From contig JAAMXP010003694.1 in NCBI GenBank assembly GCA_019693395.1, forward strand, positions 1-13,003: a stretch of 13,003 bases of DNA. Reading direction: 5' to 3'. The stretch is from Ettlia oleoabundans (Eukaryota > Chlorophyta > Chlorophyceae > Chlamydomonadales). The translations under genes were made by a program, and so were the position numbers. Position 1 is the stretch's first letter. Each line of letters begins with the position of its first letter. This document shows, piece after piece, positions 8,062-13,003 of this stretch. The notes under the pieces were generated by a model. That model saw only the letters and a program-made list of their open reading frames with translations. It made no database searches and was not told the origin of the DNA.

Positions 8062-11000
8062 ATGAGCATGTCATCTGCGCCTGAGCGCGCCCCCAGCTTC
8101 ACGTTTCCTGACCTAGCACCAGCGGAGGTGTGGGCAGCTACCGTGTGGGTGCACTCAACCGCCTGAACAGTGGGCGCATCCCGGGCTCGCTTGGCAGGGC
8201 CCAGGCGGTCGCCGCGCGGCCGTGCTGCCAGGCATTGGCGTCGCGCGGTGCCGTGTTGTCCCGCAGTACCGCGGCTGAGGGTTGGACAGAGCGAGTGATG
8301 ATTCATGCCCCGCTCACCCTGCAATCCTGCAGGTCCCAGCAGCTGGAGGGGAGCCGCCGCACCCAACCATAGCAGCAGGCGATCAGCCATTCCTTCCCAT
8401 CCTGGCTGCTGCTACAACCGGCGCAAAAAGCTTCTCGCCCCCCGCCTCGGCGGCGGGGTCTGCTTCCCACCTGGAGCCCCCTCCTTTCCCTCAGCGCCTG
8501 CTGTCTCAAGCCCTGCAACACCTGGCAGGCACAGCGTCAGGAGCCGGCCCAGCGGCAGCGGCGGGTCTTCCCGCGTTGCCCCGGCTGGGTGCTGCACCGG
8601 CAGCCGGCATCGGGGACGGCAGATTGTTGCCCGAGGCACCTTTCCGAGCTGCTTCGTTGGATGCGGCGGCAGCCCTGCTGCAGTTGCCTCAACAGCCAGG
8701 CAGCCTGGATGCAGGCTCAGTTGCCGCAGGCAGCCGGCCGGGTGGCAACAGGCAGCAACGCTCCCGGCACCCCAGCCCCTCACCTGAACAGCAACTGCGA
8801 CGACAACGGCAGGAGCTTCCCCCGCTGCCTTCTACGGGCCACCAGGAAAACACCCAGCCCGCCGCAAAGCGCGCAAAAACAAGCGATCAAGGCCCAATAA
8901 TGGAGTCGATGCTGCAGCTGTTCCAGCAGGCCTACCCGCCGCAGCAGGTACAGCAGCAGGCAGGTTCCCGTCCCCAGCAGCAGCAGCAGCAGCAGCAGTC
9001 GCAGCAGCGGCAGCGGCAGCAACATCCACAACAATCACTGCAGCAGCAACAGCAGCAGCTTTCGGCGCTGCCGCAGCAGCCATCACCTCTAGACTGGCAG
9101 TCAGCCTTGCTGGCAGCGGCCGTGGCATCCGCAGCTGCCCAGCGGCCGCTATCACCACCCGCCTCTCCACGCTCTCTGGCCACAGCTGGTGGCAGCGCAG
9201 CAGCAGCATGTCCCGCAGCGGACCTCTTAGGGAACTCGATTTTCGGTTCAAGGAATCTTGGCATGCCCCCACCATCTGCTCAGCCTTCTGCTGATGGCAA
9301 CGCTGCGGCTGCTGATGCATTAGCTGCTGCTCTAGCCGGCACACCAGGATCAGACGCACTGCAGCAACAGCTGCTCAGTCTGCTGCAGTTGATGCCTGGC
9401 TCCTCAGCGCACTCGCCTTTCTCGCCCCATACACCCGAGAACAGCCAGCCGGGCAAGGCCTCTCCTGGGCAGATGCATGGCGGGCCAGTATCCAACAACA
9501 CTGGGGTGGGGAATGGGCACACACGGCAGCAACCCGGTTCTGCAGCTGGACTGCCAGGAACAGCGGCAGGGGCAGGGCCGGGGCCAAGAGCGGCAGCAAC
9601 CTCGCCCTCCCCTGGCCCAGCCGCGCTACCACCTGTCCCTAGTGACCAGCATCGTCATCGTCAGGCCGTTTTTGAGCACTCAGGTGTGCCAACCGCGACT
9701 ATGGTTTGCATCTGTCATCACTGATGTTGACGCTTGTATTCATTGCACGGCTAACAATCTTTTCCATGCGTTTCCCTGTGTTGGCGGATGTGGTTGCATC
9801 TGTCTGCCTGCCTGGCTGGTTAGGCTAGCCACTCACACAACCCCTGCCAGCCTGCCTGCCTGTCTGCCTGCAGTGGGCGTCGTCATCCACATGCTGCGCC
9901 AGGTGCAGCACCAGGTGGCGGTGCATGGCGCTGTTGGGGCCAGCCAGCAACGGCAGATGGCGCTCATGCAGCAGTGGGCACTGGTGAGTCGCCGCTGTCG
10001 CATTGCTCGACAACCTCGCCCGTATGGGTCGTCCAAGACAAGCTACAGTGCCCTTACATTGAACTGACTGGGCCGGTAGATTGAACCGAGCTGTGTTTGT
10101 GACAACACAAAAAACCAGACGTAGCCTGTGCTGCCCAGTCTGTGCACCCGATTGTATGTTCATGTGCAGTTGGGCCGTCCATATGACCCCACCACTAGCG
10201 CCCTTGCTGCCTGCCTGCCTGCCTGCCGTCGCACTTTGTGCTGCAGAAAGTGCGCGGCTGCATCAAGCAGATGCAGCAGCAGTGGCGGGAGCTGGTGGCT
10301 GTGATGCAGGCGGCAGTGTCGGAAAGTTCTGGCTCCCTGAGGCAACAGGGCGAGCTTCTGGAATACCTCATGGCGCAATCTGCAGCCAACCAGCAGCAGC
10401 AGCAGGGGCCACAGGAGCAGCAGCAAGGTGGCCAGGCTGTTGCAGCTCCTAAACTTGAGCCTTCTGAGGCGGCGGGCGAGGGGCAGCAGCCGGCCTTTGC
10501 CGCGAATGCCCAGGGCCAGTTGCGGCCGCACCCAGCGGCGGGATCTGCACTACACGAGCAGATGCAGGCCTTACAGGAAGCGAAGGAGCAGCATGCACAG
10601 CAGCTGGGAGAGCTAAGCCAGGTGAGCCTGCTGCCGCTGGGTGGTGTTCATCATGCTGGTGATGCGCCTTATAGCTGTATATGTCCTCTATCTTTGCTTC
10701 TGCCCCTGCCTTTCGAAAGGTTGCGCGTCCCTTCTCTGCTGCGTACACTGCTGCAATTTGTTGCTCGGTACGGATCCTGTGCACTCCTGTGCTGCTGGTA
10801 TTCTTGCCTGTCTGGAGGTGCTCAGTGCTGATTCCCGCACTGCCCCCGTTCTTGCCTCCTTGCCTGCCCGCCTGCCTGTTCCTGCCTGCAGACCTGCAAG
10901 GCATCTGTGGATGAGGTGCAACACCTGGCGCAGGAGAACGCCTCTTTGCGCCAGCAGCTCAACCGCCTGTGGAACAACCAGGTGGGCTTTAGTTCGAAAC

Positions 11001-11472
11001 CTTGTAATGGCTGGCCATGCCCACTGCTAACCTTGACCCGCCGCCAATTTTTGCTCTGCACTTTGTACATGTACTTACTTGTACTTTGGTGCGATAGGAC
11101 GGATGCCTGAGATCGTTGCTTCATGTGTAGACAGGCCCGTGTTGTCTGCCACCTTCTTTTCCTATCCCGGCTGGAAGCAGCCTCAGCAGCTATTGTTGGT
11201 CCGGACCTACCTGCCCATGGCTTGTGCGTTGGGACCTTTACTTCATGCATTAACATACATACACGCATAGCCAGCCCCTCCATTCTTTACCAACTCTGCA
11301 GAAGGAGCAGCAGGCTCAGGCTGAGCAGCTGGCTGGTGTGGCTGTCCACGAGCGTCAGGAGCGGCAGCGCTTGGAGGCTTCCCTTGCGGCCCTGCAGCAG
11401 CATGTCCAGAGCTTGGTGGAGAGGCAAGCGGCGGCGCGGCCTGATGCCGACCGCGCCAGCGCTAAGCTTTAG
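8062..11472 (+). CDS. Ala/Pro/Gln-rich, probably nuclear coiled-coil protein, 6 exons, 720 residues
   Basis: No known family is recognised. Exons 8062-8127, 8333-9683, 9874-9983, 10247-10621, 10892-10981 and 11302-11472 (stop TAG 11470-11472) total 2163 bases and join in phase. The start MSMSSAPERAPSF was chosen because its exon ends at a phase-0 donor (GTGTGG) that meets the phase-0 acceptor before 8333, and because it has A at -3. Residues 23-472 are low-complexity Ala/Pro/Ser/Gln with several Ser-Pro and Thr-Pro sites (for example HSPFSPHTPENS). PAAKRAK at 198-204 resembles the c-Myc nuclear localisation signal. Residues 237-244 are eight glutamines. From about 474 to 710 the protein is predicted helical coiled coil (LAQENASLRQQLNRL, RQRLEASLAALQQHVQSL), broken by a Gln-rich segment in exon 4. 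The zipper-like part has no bZIP basic region. A role as a nuclear scaffold or transcription cofactor is inference from composition only. Confidence 0.8.
8858..8878 (+). other. c-Myc-like monopartite nuclear localisation signal (coding)
   Basis: These seven codons encode PAAKRAK, residues 198-204 of the coiled-coil protein. It resembles the known c-Myc signal PAAKRVKLD, with the same P-A-A-K-R-x-K spacing. It is followed by TSDQ. Function is inferred from the motif alone. Confidence 0.5.
8975..8998 (+). repeat. (CAG)8 tract encoding polyglutamine
   Basis: Eight uninterrupted CAG codons encode Gln237-244 of the coiled-coil protein. Interrupted CAG/CAA-rich sequence continues to about 9080. 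Such pure tracts are prone to length variation between strains. Confidence 0.95.
9780..9873 (+). repeat. CTGC/CCTG-rich 3' end of intron 2 of the coiled-coil gene
   Basis: The end of this intron consists of imperfect CTGC/CTGT units running directly into the CTGCAG acceptor at 9868-9873. Similar tracts precede the acceptors of introns 3 and 4, so the repeat probably serves as the pyrimidine tract. Confidence 0.6.
10205..10226 (+). repeat. CTGC tetranucleotide repeat in intron 3 of the coiled-coil gene
   Basis: Consecutive CTGC units lie about 20 to 40 bases before the acceptor at 10246. The 263-base intron contains nothing else that I can support. Confidence 0.75.
10857..10891 (+). repeat. 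CCTG-rich 3' end of intron 4 of the coiled-coil gene
   Basis: CCTG/CCCG units form the pyrimidine-rich stretch ending at the acceptor AG at 10890-10891. The 320-base intron that follows exon 5 (10982-11301) lacks a comparable tract, and nothing else was seen in it. Confidence 0.6.
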
Positions 11473-12623
11473 CAGTGATGTTGCTGCAATTGACATGCTT
11501 GTTAGCAGAGTATCTCTCCTTGGCGTCCATCAGCAGCTATACAGCAGCAGTGACAGCTAGGTTTAAAACCTACCCAACCCATCCAGCAGCATGCATTCTT
11601 TTCAAGCTCAAGTTCTACCCACGTGGCACTCAGCTTGGTCATAAGGGTGGCTTTGGTAGCAGCGTTCGTCACTCCAGAACTGCGTGTCCCGGCTTTCTTT
11701 CCAAGCCTGCATTCACCAGCTACACCACCTCTGCCGCTCCGTCCCTCCTTCCATCCCCTTCCTGCCCAGGTTTCCCAAACTGACCCTCAGGACACCCTTT
11801 CATTGCCAGTGATTTCTACTGCTTATGTACCGCTGACCAACATGCCAAGCTACGTGCCTTGTTGTTATGCCATCCAGCGTTGCACGACTTTGCTCCGACC
11901 CAAGCGCATTGCCTAAAATGCTAATGCGGCTCATCTCTTACGTGCCCATCCTGGCATGTAGTTGCATAACTTGCTGGCCGTTGCATTTTTCGATGCCTGC
12001 AATGCCCTTTTGCTTGTAACTCTCAGGAACCTCCAAGTTGCACCCAAGTTGGCGGAGGTCAATGTGGCAACAACCGTGGAACGGGGCTCTAGAACGAGGC
12101 ACACTCAGGCTATGATGGTTTCATTGTAGATTGGGGAGAACCTCCTCGCATTAACACTGCGTGTTTCGGTCGCTGCATGTAGTACCGTTATGTATGCGGA
12201 GCAGGCCCCAAGTCTGTGTCTGCATACAACCACAGCAGCGCCCTCGGTCCACATGTGCGGGGATTCCTGCTTGATAACTTTACCGCAGATCCGTGCAGAT
12301 CGTGCTCTTGAAATCTGACATATGACACGACAAATCTACGTGGAGGGCGCGAAGAGAGAAGAGGTGTCAAATTCATCAGCCCTCCCTGTGTAACCTGTTA
12401 ACATCTGTGAAGTTCCCGGCAGGCATCCCTCCAGCTCCCAAAGACCTCCCCGGAACTTTGTGTTCTGTGCCACCGCTGTGCATCCTGTGCATCCTGTTCA
12501 CGCTGCATCTGATCGGCATCTATTACTCCAAGAAGGCATCGTTCTTCTGCCTGGCCAAGACGCCAGTGGCGGCACCCGCCACCTGCCACCCACCGCCGGC
12601 TTTTAGCCAACCAGCTTGTTGCT
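11473..12623. other. 3' untranslated region, intergenic DNA and 5' region of the F-box gene
   Basis: About 1.15 kb separates the stop of the coiled-coil gene from the presumed start of the F-box gene. I see no conserved coding sequence. It should contain the 3' untranslated region of the first gene and the promoter and 5' untranslated region of the second. The frame just upstream of 12624 contains a short hydrophobic stretch but no motif, and I treat it as untranslated. Confidence 0.6.
12015..12019 (+). terminator. Putative TGTAA poly(A) signal of the coiled-coil gene
   Basis: This is the first TGTAA I find after the stop at 11472, giving a 3' untranslated region of about 560 bases, which is normal for green algae. 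Another copy occurs at 12388-12392. Confidence 0.45.
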
Positions 12624-12868
12624 ATGGCGCCCCCCAGTGCCCATCTCCGTCTCCTGGACCTCTCAGAAGACTTACTGTACCGCATCTGCTCACAGCTGCC
12701 TTTCCAAGAGAAGTTGCAGCTGTCGTTGGTATGCCGCAAGCTGCGCCAGTTGGGTGCTGGCCCCAGTGAGCTCTGGCGCTTTGTAGAGGCCCAGCCGGTG
12801 GTGCCACACCAGTTCCAGGCGCAAGACTCGTTGCAGCAGATACTCGCGGCAGTGGTTACGTTTCGAGT
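12624..12868 (+). CDS. F-box protein, first coding exon (continues beyond window)
   Basis: F-box proteins are the substrate-recruiting subunits of SCF ubiquitin ligases and bind SKP1 through the F-box. Residues 10-52 fit the F-box pattern: LLDLSEDLLYRICSQLP at the start, then LQLSLVCRKLRQL in the middle and ELWRFVEA at the end. The N-terminal position of the domain is typical. The exon begins MAPPSAHLRL and ends at a consensus donor GTGAGT at 12869 (phase 2). The remaining 135 bases of the window are intron. The substrate-binding part, often leucine-rich repeats in algal members, lies outside the window, so the target is unknown. The start is the first ATG of the open frame; an upstream coding exon cannot be excluded. 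Confidence 0.75.
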
Positions 12869-13003
12869 GTGAGTATGACATGCGCGGCTGGAGGGTCGGG
12901 CGGCGCTGCTGCTGGTTGTAAAGAGCGGAGGTTTACTGGGATGCATGAGTTTGGCCACAGCACTGCGATTGCCATTGGCGATTGTGTTTCACAAAAGCAA
13001 CCC

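Noticed and set aside
10892..11472. bZIP transcription factor domain in the coiled-coil gene
   Set aside because: The heptad pattern is zipper-like, but no basic DNA-binding region precedes it in the spliced protein.
12398..12958. 186-residue minus-strand frame
   Set aside because: It is the antisense shadow of the F-box exon and its upstream region, with no coherent protein features.
1..13003. CRISPR arrays, tRNA or rRNA genes, transposable-element proteins, prokaryotic operons or defence systems
   Set aside because: No spaced repeat arrays, no recognisable RNA gene and no transposase, reverse transcriptase or integrase motifs were seen. The genes have eukaryotic intron structure.

Overview
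This window looks like nuclear DNA of a green alga (Chlorophyta). The reasons are moderately GC-rich coding exons, many short exons split by introns of roughly 70 to 400 bases, Gln/Ala-rich proteins encoded by CAG-type repeats, and TGTAA motifs (the usual green-algal poly(A) signal) downstream of stop codons. No bacterial, organellar or viral gene organisation is seen. Most long open frames here run through introns or antisense to exons and are not genes.

Layout from left to right. (1) 107-1145, plus strand: the 3' end of a gene that starts outside the window. It encodes a single membrane span and a short cytosolic tail. (2) 1146-1605: a 460-base space between two convergent genes, with poly(A) signals for both. 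(3) 1606-6518, minus strand: a 15-exon gene whose exons join in phase into a 723-residue protein. The protein has a signal peptide, an alpha/beta-hydrolase domain (HGC and G-x-S-x-G motifs), a Gln-rich linker, one transmembrane helix and a short tail. Its tail exons are clearly paralogous to those of gene 1, so the two genes sit tail to tail. (4) 6519-8061: a non-coding divergent promoter region with a 26-bp tandem duplication and one weak candidate small gene. (5) 8062-11472, plus strand: a 6-exon gene for a 720-residue Ala/Pro/Gln-rich protein with a c-Myc-like nuclear localisation signal, polyglutamine and a long C-terminal coiled-coil region. (6) 11473-12623: 3' and 5' untranslated or intergenic DNA. 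(7) 12624-12868, plus strand: the first coding exon of an F-box protein that continues beyond the window.

The most interesting content is the tail-to-tail pair of membrane proteins. They share a conserved cytosolic tail and conserved intron positions, including a GC-AG intron at the same position in both genes. The hydrolase gene appears to use three GC-AG introns. All gene models come from splice-site, phase and codon reasoning on the raw sequence; no transcript evidence or database search was available.
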